From Zhengitettix transpicula (taxonomy: Eukaryota > Arthropoda > Insecta > Orthoptera > Tetrigidae): DNA of 64,000 nt. Position numbers and translations under genes: made by a program. This document shows, piece by piece, positions 12,047-23,270 of this stretch; positions within the stretch are counted from its first letter, which is position 1; every line of letters starts with the position of its first letter. Under the pieces are notes generated by a model. That model did no database searches. It was given only the letters and a program-made list of their open reading frames with translations, and had not been told where the DNA came from. The stretch covers positions 45,420,395 to 45,484,394 of the forward strand of contig CM073590.1 of the NCBI GenBank assembly GCA_037074705.1. The letters are read 5' to 3'.

Positions 12047-12291
12047 AATAGTTAATTTAACCGTAAGCTCACCACAGTCTATTGAAAGTAATAATATTAA
12101 AACGACCTTTTTAACGGACAAAATTAAAAAAGAAACAATTAAAATAAGTATAATTTAAAGCTGCCGGACGTTTCAACGCGGATTAGAGTCTTTTATAACG
12201 GGTAATAATTTAAGACCGTAGTATAAAAACAAATTAAATTCACTAATAAAAAAAGTAAGAGCCAAAGAACTTAACAAAATATCATACAACT

Positions 12292-12916
12292 TGTTGAGAC
12301 TTTCTGTGTTTCCGCCAAATGCGGCCGTTTTTTTATTTCAGCAATCAAACGCTGAAATAGTTCGCATAGTATTCGCCGTTGAATGCTACTTTTTGAAGAT
12401 AATCAACGAACATTATTGCAAGCGCGTATTTAAGAAACCGACGTCCCGAACACTTTTCTCAACCATCATTATGAATCAACATAAAAACTCGGCTTTATTG
12501 CCGTGAAGCATCTCCAAACACTTGATTGAAACACCCACACGACGCTCTTTTTGTACTATTGTAAGCAAACGCGACAACCATCTTAGGCATTGCTTTCTCA
12601 TATCCAAATTTTCAGTCAATATGCTATGAACAACACTTTATGTAATATCTATCTTGTCTGCATACTCAGGTGGTTTCAGTCAACGGCCATAAAATACTAT
12701 TTTGTGTATTTTCGTCACTATTTCTGGCACGGTCATTTTTTGGTGACCATTGCGATGTTCGTATTGGAAGATAGGTCGGCTTCGTTGAAACTCTTCCTCC
12801 CAATATTTTATTGTTCTAAACAAAGGAGCAGAATCCTTCAAAGTAGAATCTAGCACGATTTTGATATTTGTTGGACTGAGATATTTCAAATGAAAATATT
12901 GTATCACATAACGATG
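12292..12916 (-). pseudogene. mariner transposase, N-terminal and first catalytic part
   Basis: Minus strand. From 12916 the frame reads HRYVIQYFHLKYLSPTNIK and then TLKDSAPLFRTIKYWEEEF, the paired helix-turn-helix DNA-binding domain of mariner transposases, followed by TVPEIVTKIHKIV. After a stop at about 12680, another frame gives VHSILTENLDMRK, RLLTIVQKERR and CLEMLHGNKAEFL, the linker and start of the catalytic domain. The first catalytic motif (normally DETW) reads VEKS, so the Asp is lost. A third frame shows FQRLIAEIKKRPHLA just before the nested insertion. Several stops and frameshifts make it a pseudogene. Confidence 0.85.
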
Positions 12917-13100
12917 ACCAATTTTTACCAGGGTTGCAAATTCTGATATATAAATTAGTGCGTTCACTATCAATGGCTGTGAAACAGATTCTAAACATTG
13001 TACTGTCTTCAAACTTAAACTTGAGACTACTTATGTTTTTCAAACAACAATCCGCCATCTCTGTCAGGTCTGCAGCTTCTGGGACTGTTAAGTCTCCACA

Positions 13101-14660
13101 TACTGAGCGTAATTGCTTTTAATTAGCTTTTTGCCTTGGGTGCGAAGAAGCAAATATATTTAAATTAACATTGTAATGGTGCAGTGGGAATATTGAAATC
13201 GTAGGGGAGTTTTTGTCTGTATTGAGGGAAGACCTGTGCAAAAAGTTAGCCAAACCCGAAGGAGCTGAATTTAGATTTAGTAATAAATAAATAATTTAGT
13301 TATTAATAAATTATTTCAGGAATAAGATAGTTTCTGACGTCGCCACACAAGGAGACGAATTATGCTGCACAGAAAACCAACCACTATCGCCATACCATTT
13401 CTCAATCTAATTGCAAAAAAAAATAATTGAGGAGGAAGCAGCCTGCGGAAGGAGCAAATCATCAATTTGTCATCCGCAGGTGTCAGTCCGCGAACATCAA
13501 CAAAGACGACAAATGAGGGAGCGAACAAATCATATGTTTGCATAGCCAAGTATGATCTTCCCATTTTATAATTTAATACACACATATGCAATATTTCACA
13601 TCTCTATTTAAATTTCGTGCCACAGTAACCATAAAAGGAGAGATAATTAAATCCATTATATAACTGCAGGTATACGCATCGTGTAAATAAATGGAATGTT
13701 TTTATTGATTATACAGTTAAATTAAATTACTAGATATAACTATTTTAATGAGATGCTGTTTGAGCCAAAATTTCATTTGGGTTTGTTTTGTAACGAAAGC
13801 CTACAATATTTATTTATTTATTACTTGAACCAATGCCACGGAATGGAAGTTTACAAGTGAAAAGATTATAAATAGTGGGTTTGAACTATCAGAAACGATT
13901 AAAATTAACATGTATTGTTGACTAATGTTTCGATTAAACTTTGGAAACTGTTTTTTTGTAACTATGTACAGTTGATATGAATAACTTTATACAAAATCAA
14001 TGTAATACGAATCATCAATAGGGATTTGTGATTTTAAATAAATTAAACTTAATAAGAAGTGATATGTTGGCCTAAGTTTTTAATTTTAGAAGTCTGAATT
14101 ATTAAAAACAAAAGATAAATAGGGAAAATTATTTCTGTTATGATGAGATACAAATAGGTATACGAGTTTGTTGAATACTGGCTGGTTCGTACTTGGAGAA
14201 AAGAATAAATACTATTTATATCGGTTTCATCAGCTCTTATCTGGCAGACATTTTTAATTTTTCAGTCATTCATTGCGATTATTTGTACACGCCTAGCGTC
14301 TCTACTACGTTTTATGACAACCGCATCTTACAACATAGAAATTTTATGGTGTGGCAACCTACGATAAGAAGTTGCGTACTATGATTACGACGTTTCATTG
14401 TTAAATATATAATTACCTTATCTCTGCGTTTTGTCATCTCTAGCCCAAGTTCCTGTAATTAATATTGTGTCCTGACTTTCATAAAAGTCTGCGGAGGCTG
14501 ACATCAAATTCCGAGATGATATACATTTAGTGTTATGAGGTGACTGCTACGGTGAAAAAATTCCATGCAAATTGTCGCCGCAACTCATTACTATTTGTTA
14601 GGGTCTCACAGGAATGTACTCCAAGGGTCGAAATAAGGTTGTCAATGTATAAAATACGAG
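13101..14660. other. Non-coding stretch
   Basis: AT-rich with an unrecognised minus-strand open frame at 13316-13591. A patch at 13430-13550 is locally GC-richer and repeats the string CAAATCAT. Nothing else supported. Confidence 0.35.
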
Positions 14661-14666
14661 ATTGGG

Positions 14667-15012
14667 GGTCGTAGACGTTGGGCTTATGTTAAGAGTTGTC
14701 CTTTGCTCCCATTGGAACACTAGGTCTACTGCCTCCGAACCTGATCGTTGGAATGCTGCAGTAATCGGAAGGCCATGGGACCAGGACCAAGAGCAGGACC
14801 TACCTGATGCAGATTTTCTAGGGGTTTCACTGCATCTCGCTTAGACGTAGTAAGGGGCCCATATTAACTCTTCGCTACTTTGCTCTCCCACATACTTCCT
14901 ATGCTATTAAAGTTGAGAGGCTACCACGTGGGTGACCCTCATGTAGCACGCCACTCTGAAAAATATTTAAAGGGGGAGAGGCCCTAACATGGACGACCCT
15001 CAGGCAGCACGT
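14667..15012 (+). repeat. polyA-550 repeat, copy E (degenerate)
   Basis: An old copy in the opposite orientation to copies A-D. It begins near GGTCGTAGACGTTGGGC and contains TACCTGATGCAGATTTTCTA, as in the other copies. It ends around CATGTAGCACG (14940) followed by AAAATATTTAAA. A second short copy of its 3' end follows at about 14970-15010. Confidence 0.7.
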
Positions 15013-15079
15013 TCATCAACAGACACAAAGTTATTAGAAAACAATAGAAAAATAATGTATTCGATTAATTAATCACTAT

Positions 15080-15175
15080 TACTGGAAGACGACGGCAGTG
15101 AACGTCATCGAAACGTCGCAAATACAATTGTTTACTCGTTTAGAAGCCCGAGAAGACTTTATTCAATTACTTTTT
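15080..15175 (+). repeat. Dispersed repeat with hammerhead-like core
   Basis: CTGGAAGA at 15082 and GAAAC at 15110-15114 bracket a spacer with pairing ends (GACG with CGTC). The following ~60 bp (TTAGAAGCCCGAGAA..CTTTATTCAA) match 56060-56160 closely, so this is one end of an interspersed element. Confidence 0.6.
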
Positions 15176-15850
15176 CATTTTTATTTCTCAATATAATCTC
15201 CTTTCAGCTCGATACACATTGCCACGTTGCGTTTCTACAAGTTTCCAGGTCTGTAAAATAGGCTTTTGCTCAGGAGATGATCTTGAGTTCTACGGGAATT
15301 CATTTCCTTTGAGAATTTTTTTACAGGTTAGGGAAAATAAAAAAGTCTCAGTGCCAAAATTGGCGAATACGTGAACTGTTCGAACTTTCAAGTCGACAAT
15401 TCGCGAAACCGTACAGGCGGGCTAGTCTACCTTGTTTTGACAGAAAAGCGCTTTCTTCTTAGCAAAATGTGGACATTTTCTCTTTAACTATTGTCTGAAA
15501 CGGTCCATTGACGCATAATAACGCCGAATAGTCTTCATTTATCGTTCGTCTTTGTACTAAACAGTCGATGTGGATATTTCCGCGTGTGTTAACAAAACCT
15601 AACAGGCCGATTTCAACGTATCCACCAACTTAAAGCCCGTGTGCCTGCTAAAAGCCATGTTCAGTACTTACGTATTGAAGTAGAACCTCTTCAGGTCTAA
15701 ACTAGCAACTGAAACGACCACACTGTTACGCTCATTCTCCACCGTAAGCAAACGTGGCACTAATTTTGCGGATATTTTTTTGAGATTTTTCACGCCAAAT
15801 TCCAATCTCTAAATTACAGGACATCAGATAATACAATTAAAGGAACAAAT
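15176..15850. other. Non-coding stretch
   Basis: No recognised gene. A minus-strand CCTGAAGAGGTTC string near 15690 resembles the start of the hammerhead-like motif at 2024-2053, but I find no convincing second box. Confidence 0.35.
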
Positions 15851-15852
15851 TA

Positions 15853-17167
15853 TCTTATAAATAAAAAAGAGTGTATGTATGTTTGTATGTTTGTTTGTAT
15901 GTTTGTTTGTATGTTTGTATGTTTGTATGTTCGTTATACAAATCTACACCGGTAGAGCAAATTTCACCAAATTTCGTACACGTGTTCTTTACGACCAGGA
16001 AACAAACACTGTCGGGGTGAGACATGTCTACCACCCCCAGAAGCGGGAGTGCACGGGGGTTGAAATATTTAAACATGCTAAAACAGCCGATATTTTAGTC
16101 GGATAATAATTTTTAGGGGTCCAAGATATTGATCGTGTTTCTACCGATGTTTTCTGAATATAATTCTAACATGTTAAATCATCGATATTAGCGTGGAATA
16201 AATAAATGCCGGGACCATTGACGTTGATAGTATTTCTACCGATGTTGTTTGTAGGCATGATAGGGGTGGGGCTGGAGAGGATTTCCTTGAAAATAACGGG
16301 AAAACAACCGAGATTCGAGTCAAATCGAAGGTAATGGATGTCCCTGAATTTATTTATGACAATCTGGACAACGCGCGGGTATCGGCTGGGTTGGGATGAG
16401 TTGACCGGCTGTTTTTTGCGTCGATTAAATATATTTCGGGATGAATTAGGTTAATAAAATTTCCCTACATGTTCTCTGTGTATAATTTCAACCCCTTTCA
16501 GACTCGGAAGGGTGCACCCTTAAGGGTTGGCGTGGAAGTAGCATTAGATAAAAATAAACCAGAAACTATCAGGATTGTCACTGAGATTAATTATGACATT
16601 AAACTTGACCGTTTAAGTCCCCGAAGCGGGAGTGGTCGGGGGTGAAAAATTTCAATCATGTTAAACGGTCGATATTTGCGATAATTATTTACTGGGATTA
16701 ATTACTTTGATAGTATTTATACCGATGTTGTTTGTGTATAATTTAACCCCTGTGAGGGGAGCAAGCTTAGGGGTGGGGTGGAGGTACGTTAAATAAAATC
16801 CCGCAAAAACAACCGAGATTCGAATCAATTCCGAGACTATGAATGTCGCTGAATCTAATTGTGACAACCTGGGTAACGCGACGGCTTTGGGAGGTGTTGG
16901 GCGGGGGAATAAATTTTCAGACAATGTAATCGGCCGATTTTTGCGTGGAATACATTCTTTTTCATTATCGCATATTTGTGGGGGTGGTCATCTTCTAACT
17001 TGTAAAAACGCCCGATATATTTAGTCAATGACTTCATCCCCCTTCGGCATGGGTGGTGAGCACATTGAGGGATAGGGTTCGAGGAGCTTTACATAAAAAT
17101 AGCGCAAAAGTAACCAAAATTGGAGTCTTATGGATGACATCTCGGGCAACGCCGGGCACCCAGCTAG
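15853..17167 (+). mobile_element. Helitron-like element, family I
   Basis: Starts with TC (15853, preceded by A), then an A-rich stretch and a TATG/TTTG microsatellite (15872-15930). It ends ...GCCGGGCACCCAGCTAG at 17167, followed by T. A|TC...CTAG|T is the Helitron pattern (rolling-circle transposons insert between A and T without duplicating the target). The interior is built of degenerate units of about 260 bp: the phrase around 'accgatgtt' recurs near 16145, 16230 and 16720, and 'gatatttgcg'-like phrases near 16085, 16410, 16665 and 16930. No Rep/helicase gene is present, so it is non-autonomous. The classic GC hairpin before CTAG is short, so the class is less certain than the repeat itself. 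Confidence 0.65.
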
Positions 17168-17168
17168 T

Positions 17169-19860
17169 ATTCTATAAAATCGACACCATATCTCTGTTTA
17201 ATAACAATTCATTGACCTTCACTAGTACATTATAAAAAATGCAATAATATGAACTACTCACTAAAGCATGGAATGGTATACAAGATTTAATATTTAACTC
17301 AAGTGGCTTATGTTTTTAATGGCACGCTGTAAGTTTAATTTCGTTCTAGGGCGCTGCCATTAAACCGCACATCATATGAGGCATATTCTTTCTACAAGAG
17401 AACTTAACTACAAATATTTCTCGAAATTATATCAACAAACTTCAGCGTGTCTGAATTCGCAAGAATATGTTTCAAATGCTAATATCGAAGGTAATTACTA
17501 TTATAACGTGTGTAATATATAAATATCATTATCTAAATATTCTTATAACAGAAAAGTATCAATTCGGCTGCAAAATATTTATTTTTGACAGTAAGTCTGC
17601 ATGTATGTTGTAAATACAAACTAATAATCGAATGGCAATGCGAAACTACATATTTGTGATGTTAGATACCTCACTTTCTTGAAAGTGATCAGATAACGAC
17701 AGCAAAATAATATACAATATTTCTCTTTAATCTCGTGAATGTGACGCACGACCACGTAATAAAATCTGTTACCAAATCCAAGAAAAATATTTTTTTAATC
17801 ATAATTGTATGTACATAAATGAGCTTCCGTATTGTCATGGGGATTTGAGATAATTGAATAAATTTTACAATGTAATATTGCAGGATTTTTTTTCTCCAAC
17901 GTAGTTGTTTATTAATCTAAATTTGAATCCACGCTCTTGATTTTTATTGACTATTATAAATCAGAGCGGTTATCTATCAGAAAATTTAATATGATTTATA
18001 AGGAATAAGAATTATGAATATTTCATACGATAATATGTCAGTAGTTAACCAATTTAATATTTAAATATAGTTATATTTTATGTTATAATTAACTTGCCAA
18101 CCTGAAGTTGCTACTCTGCATCTCATATGATATCAGTTGTTTTGTAAAATACGCAATACTGTAATTGAATACTAAGGTTTAGCAAATAACATTAATGGTT
18201 TCATTAATAAAGGGAACACTAATGCCGAACACATTTCAAGCATTTAATTTGTATATCATTATTAGTACCATGTGTCACGCCAATTTATGCTGCTGTACTT
18301 TCATTGTGCATATATGTCAACTAAATTAAGAGTAATGAGATTCAGTATCTACAAAACACGTTTATATGGCTACACTTGGAAACTTACTCCACTTTCCGAC
18401 GTGCGTTTACAGACTGGAAAATAATTGCTGCAGAGAATGCATGTAAATTTAAATTCAATATAACTTCAATAAGGAGTGACCGAGCCAGTTTTGTTCAGTC
18501 TTCATATTATTTAACATGGCGACTAAGTTTAAAAAACATGGCGATTAAAGCTGTTACTTTAAGACAAAAATTAATTATGTTCAAGGTGAGATGGAAGTAT
18601 TCACCACTGATAAGTATCATCAAAGTTAGCAATGAATACATTAAGAGAGGTATTTGTACTTAAACAGACTACCTTTCAATTTGACTATAATCGACTGCTA
18701 CGAATTTCATGCGTTGTAGCGCGAAGAAAAGAATAACATATATTGTTATACCCTATATTGATGTTCCCTTAGTTCTCAAATGAGAAAATATAATTATTCA
18801 CAAATATACATACTATTTTACGGAATTATGCTGATCATAAAAATAAAAGATTAAAATGAAACAAAATTTGACATAGATGCCTTACACAAAATGGAAATAC
18901 AACGCATCAGGTAGCAAAGCTGTTTTTTTTATTAGAAATAAGCAAAGGAAACTATTTTTGTAGTTTTAATTTTTCCGTTAGTAATATTTACCAGCAACAA
19001 GATAATGTTATTAATTTGTTCAAGAAAGTATTATAGTCTTACACGTGTCTTAATAAGAGACAGTAAATTAAATAAGTTGTACTCTGGTCAATTTAATTAG
19101 TTTTGATTACAGTAATTTCGCATATGAATGAAATAAATATGGAAAATAGAGATTGCAATTAAATCTGGGAACATTCTTAACAATGAGCATGAAAACGGAC
19201 ATGTTATTAGTAATCGTTTATCTTCCCTTATTATGAATTTCAGTCCTCCAAATTATTGAATTTATACTACTACAATATTATTAACTCCATATTTTTCTCT
19301 CTGTTAGGAAAATGTTATTTATCCAACAGATACTGCATTATTATAAGCTGAATTTCTTATTCCAATAATTCCGTCATTTATTATTCCGGGTAAATCTTTA
19401 TAACAGTCTACCTACGATTATAAAAGTAGCAAATAGTCAGAATATTTATTAATAAAAGGAAAAATACTTTATATTTTGGTGCGTACTGCTCTCGTAATGA
19501 ATTTGTTAATCGGTGTATTAAAAGTTTAATTTGTAATGCCATTAACCATAAAAGTACTGGTATAATTAAGATTTTTGTATTTCATAAAGTATAATTTTCG
19601 CAGTTCAACTGTTTCCGTTAGTAATATTTACAAGTAGGAAAATAAACCTGATTTTGTGTCCAAGAAAGTATTGTAGTGTTGCACATGACTTAATAAAAAA
19701 CAGTCAATTAAACAAAAATTCTCTATAGCGGTCATAGGACGCAGTCCATGGGTCTAAATTCATATTCCCATTTGATTTCACCGGGAAAACCCTCGTTCTG
19801 TAATATCCCTTTCAATTTAGCATACAGATATATATTCATACATTCAAAACTTCACAATAC
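17169..19860. other. Long non-coding stretch
   Basis: AT-rich. The largest plus-strand frame (18376-18663, 95 codons) matches no family I recognise. The segments near 18960 and 19615 share 'TTTCCGTTAGTAATATTTAC' and neighbouring words such as AAGAAAGTATT, so a dispersed ~150-bp similarity (about 18950-19085 and 19600-19715) is present. Confidence 0.4.
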
Positions 19861-19868
19861 CTGTTCAC

Positions 19869-19898
19869 CTGAAGAATTCCAAAAATTGTGGACGAAAC
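19869..19898 (+). ncRNA. Hammerhead-like core motif
   Basis: CTGAAGA (19869-19875) and GAAAC (19894-19898) around a spacer beginning ATTCC and ending GGAC, giving a weak 3-4 bp stem II. Flanking stems not established. Confidence 0.3.
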
Positions 19899-20561
19899 CT
19901 CGTAAGAATTTTTGGTTTAATTAATTAATCAATTTTTCTTACATATTGCCTGAATTGTATGTTTATTTATCAAATGATAATTGTCAGGTTATATTAAATA
20001 TTTTTTTCTTTCATTCTTACTTTATACATCATCAATTGATTTAAATTTATTACTATTCTGACGAGAACGAGGTTTCTTGCCGCCCAAAGTAACAGCCGTG
20101 ATATGGTTGAATTTTTTGGTTGAGCTTTTGTGAATAAGTTAATAATAAAATCAGTAATATGTTAAATTAAAACTCGATTTTAATATTTTTAAAGTTTTTA
20201 ATTTCTGTGTAACGATTTTCCCAGCTTGTTTATGTATAAATCCTTTTCACTAGTGTTTATATATTTTAAATTGTTTTATTATTTTAAAATTGACTATTTT
20301 ATATCATATTTTTATTTGTATATTTATTTTTGTGTATTTTCTTTTATAAGTATTTGTTATGTTTATATATGTTGTTCTTACATTTGTGTGTGTGTGTGTC
20401 ATGGGATTTGTGTATTTTCATGTTATATACTTCATTGTTATATTTTTTATCTATGTATGTAACAGTTATTTAACGTGCTTATTTCGTCAGTAAAGGTCTA
20501 ATTAAATTAATTAATAAATGTATGTAAGGCCGAAGCGAGATCATCCTCGGCAGCTTAAGGC

Positions 20562-20858
20562 ATGCGCACTATATTCCCTTCAAATTACGTTCAACTAAAA
20601 CTAACAAATTACTTTGATCAAAAACACAATTCCACTGAATTTCGTAACATCCAGCTGCAGCAGAGACAGCTTTATGACATATCTCTTTCATTAATTTTGG
20701 CTACATTCTGTCATCAAATTTACAAATTCATGGCGTTGGAAGCATTCGAAATTCTTTACTTATTCTTAGCATGCCGCCAAAATTTCATCGAATTCACTAG
20801 CAGCAAGGAGGATAAGAAAATCAATTCAGGAGGAAATTTCGCCAAAATAAATACATAA
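20562..20858 (+). other. Unrecognised 98-codon open frame
   Basis: Open frame with ATG and stop, rich in Phe, Leu and Gln, with no motif I recognise. No neighbouring exon signals or homologous context were seen. It may be chance, though it is longer than most frames in this AT-rich DNA. It ends just before the inverted repeat at 20965. Confidence 0.2.
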
Positions 20859-20964
20859 CCTCCCGAATATAAGGAAATTATAATACATGCTGGACAGCAC
20901 AAAGTTATTTGTTAATAATTAGATAAATAAGTAGCATAATAACATACAAAAGAGTTATAAATAA

Positions 20965-21215
20965 ATAACATATAACACTTCTGCAATCCTTGTTCCTTTC
21001 GTTAAGTGATTAATGTAAGAGCCATAAAAACGACACACCGCACAAACGAAGCTATTTGGCAAAATGGCTTTTGAGTTCGTCACCTGGTATATGCGGTGTG
21101 TTGATATTACGGCTCTTACTTTACTTGAATCACCTAATTAAATGAACATGGACAGCTGAAACGTTGTGTGATATTTATTTTGCACTTATTTTTGCCAGTT
21201 ATTTGACATTTTATT
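20965..21215. repeat. Head-to-head inverted pair of PLE-end-like repeats
   Basis: Left arm on minus: degenerate hammerhead-like core at about 20976-21008. Right arm on plus: degenerate boxes at 21134-21140 and GAAAC at 21158-21162, followed by GTTGTGTGATATTTATTTTGC (21163 on), the phrase found after the core in other copies. Inner arms 21014-21042 and 21092-21120 pair over about 28 bp with few mismatches. Related pairs lie at 40.8-41.2 and 50.0-50.3 kb. Confidence 0.65.
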
Positions 21216-21562
21216 TATCTAATTATATCATTTTAAACATAGACGTTTTATATTTTAATTATTTGTTAATATTCCAACACTTTTCAATTACATGGCATGA
21301 GTTGATTCCCCTCCAAAATACCTTAGTGAAGGTTTCAACGAAAATCAGCTACAACGGTAACAGAAACACAACACAACGTCTAATGAGGCTCTACGCGTTC
21401 TTGCAATTCATACTCATCAAAATTAATTCCTGTAAACCTATAGGAAAATGGCATATTGTGTTTAACCATTGTCAATGTCTTGAAAACGAATAGCAATATT
21501 CAATTCATTCTAGAATAACCATTAAAATGTCACAAAATTTACAGTAATTTATCTGATAATTG
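21216..21562. other. Short non-coding interval
   Basis: AT-rich; an open frame (21164-21493) overlaps the repeat before it and has no recognisable motif. Confidence 0.3.
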
Positions 21563-21564
21563 TA

Positions 21565-22853
21565 CAGAGGGGCCCAAAAAAATGTATCCACTGATTAACA
21601 GTCCATTACTTGCAAACTTCTTGACGAAGTTGTCTCATTTTTGGTAGTGTAATAGTTTGTAGTTCTGCCAATCGCCACATAAACGTTGCATTGCGTTTTT
21701 TTTGTCAGAGTACAGTCGCCAGGTAGTTAGTGTTTTATTGTTAGTTGTAACCTGTTACTCGATTAAACATGGCTGGCGTAAGGCTTACATTTGATGAAAG
21801 GAAGTCTGTTTTAAAGTGGTATTTTAAGTTCGAAAACATTAATGAGGTTCAACGGCAATGGAGAAATGTGTATCACACAGAGCCACCGACACGTTTAACG
21901 ATTCGTCGCATTCGAGACAAATTTGAAGCCGAAGGCTGTGTTAAAGATGTACACAAACAACGATCTGGACGACACGTAACAGTAACAAGTCCCATCTTGT
22001 GTTACAATGCACCCATAGAAGTCTGTGTGTCCGTGAAACTGGAATAAGTCGCTCAAGTGTTCAGCAAAGTGGAAGTGCTACATCCCAAGATTGGTACACG
22101 CAATGAACGAGGACGATTCAGATGGAGTACAGCGAGTGGTTTAATAACATGGTGCGCAACGATGAAGAGTTTGCAGAGATGATTGTGTGGTCTGAGTTCA
22201 AACTCAATGGTACAGTAAATCGCCACAATTGCATCTACTGGGCCGCCGAAAATCCAAACGTCCATGTAGACAAAGCCAGGAGTAAATGTGTGGTGTGGGT
22301 TGTCTTACCGGGGCCATTCTTCTTTGACGGTACAGTTACCGGTGAGTTGTACCTTCAGAAGCTTCAAACATATCTTTTACCTGCCATCCAAGACTTGTAT
22401 GGAGACGAAAGATTTTACTTTCAACAAGATGGTGCCCCAGCCCACTACCACAATCGTGTTAGGGCTTATCTCGACGAAAATCTACCAGGAAGATGGATAG
22501 GCCGTAGAGGTGCTGTAGGGTATCCACCACGTTCCCTCTGGACTTTTATCTGTGGGGAACACTAAAGGACGTCGTTTATCGACAAAAGCCACGCACATTG
22601 GATGAACTTGGAGAATCCATCGTACTTTAATGTGCAAATATCCAACTGAACACGTTGCAGTCAGTAGTTCGTGCTGCAGTTCGGAGACATCGTTTGTGTG
22701 TGGATGTTAATGGTGACCATTTCGAACACCTACAGTGATATCTTTAAGTTGGACTTGAAGAGCTACACTTTCACCAAAAATGAGACAACTCCGTCAATTA
22801 GTTTGCAAGTTATGGACGGTTAACCAGTGGATACATTTTTTTGGGCCCCTCTG
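21565..22853 (+). mobile_element. Complete Tc1/mariner-superfamily transposon
   Basis: 1,289 bp bounded by TA at 21563-21564 and 22854-22855, the target duplication of this superfamily. Terminal inverted repeats of 81 bp (21565-21645 and 22773-22853) begin CAGAGGGGCCCAAAAAAATG and differ at only about six positions. Between them lies one transposase pseudogene. Intact ends mean it could still be moved by a transposase supplied elsewhere in the genome. Confidence 0.95.
21769..22738 (+). pseudogene. Tc1/mariner-type transposase, internally deleted
   Basis: A cut-and-paste transposase acting on the 81-bp terminal repeats. From ATG 21769 the N-terminal helix-turn-helix reads ERKSVLKWYFKFENINEVQR and PPTRLTIRRIRDKFEAEG. 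The frame stops at 22045-22047. In another frame, from 22122, the catalytic domain appears: EFKLNGTVNRHNCIYW, GTVTGELYLQKLQ, GDERFYFQQDGAPAHYH, LPGRWIGRRG. The first catalytic Asp region is damaged: W-S is followed directly by EFKLNG where relatives have about three more residues including the Asp. Near 22525 a deletion shifts the frame, but LDFYLWGTLKD, holding the third acidic position, is readable beyond it, ending HFEHLQ with TGA at 22736-22738. A further deletion lies near 22300. Similar insect proteins are usually labelled Tc1/mariner-type transposases. Confidence 0.9.
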
Positions 22854-22855
22854 TA

Positions 22856-23270
22856 TATAATACTGTTGAAAGTGCCCAGGTTAGGCTTTTACGAAACACA
22901 GCTTAATTATCACATTCAATGTAATAATAAAATATTCATTTGTAAACACGATAAATTTTAATTTCTTTAATATTCTCATACCTCCGAAATTAATTACATA
23001 TTTCTTATACAATTAAATTATTAATGAATTCATTGTTATTAATGCAGGAAGAGCTGATTTTTTGTGAAATATCTTTTCAGTTTAACATAAAAACTACAGA
23101 CATAAAGAGAAAAGCATTTACCGGTGAACCACTGGTATTTTATGTAGATAAAAGCATGTAGTACTACTTTGGTACTAGTCAAGTGAGTTTTATAACTGTC
23201 ATGTGACGTGAAAATTTGGTTACTACAGTGGCGATATACAACTACGATTCTCTGAATTTATTACCAGTAA
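22856..23270. other. Short non-coding interval
   Basis: AT-rich; no feature recognised between the transposon and the Helitron-like element. Confidence 0.35.

Larger units (their letters stand above)
11234..12285 (+). mobile_element. Insertion in mariner, LTR-retrotransposon remnant
   Basis: About 1.05 kb inserted in the mariner transposase. ACAACT at 11228-11233 and 12286-12291 is a candidate 6-bp target-site duplication. The middle (11400-11940) is GC-rich compared with its surroundings and has no convincing frame. At 12035 a TGGCGCCCAACA string looks like an LTR-retrotransposon primer-binding site, preceded by a perfect hairpin ending the putative LTR. No gag or pol is present, so it is a deleted or non-autonomous element. 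The outer ends do not show TG...CA, which weakens the call. Confidence 0.5.
10945..13100 (-). mobile_element. mariner transposon split by a nested insertion
   Basis: A decayed mariner on the minus strand, with transposase N-terminal and catalytic parts at 12292-12916 and the C-terminal part at 10983-11233. A 10-bp inverted match, AGTCCCAGAA at 10961-10970 and TTCTGGGACT at 13077-13086, probably marks degraded terminal repeats. Removing 11234-12285 brings the two coding parts together at the right place (around the FQDNSAPVH motif), so they were one element before a second insertion. Outer ends are approximate. Confidence 0.75.

Noticed and set aside
18376..18663. 95-codon plus-strand open frame
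   Set aside because: No recognisable motif, no exon context; likely chance.
20226..20462. Phe/Tyr/Ile-rich 78-codon frame
   Set aside because: Produced by T-rich low-complexity sequence.
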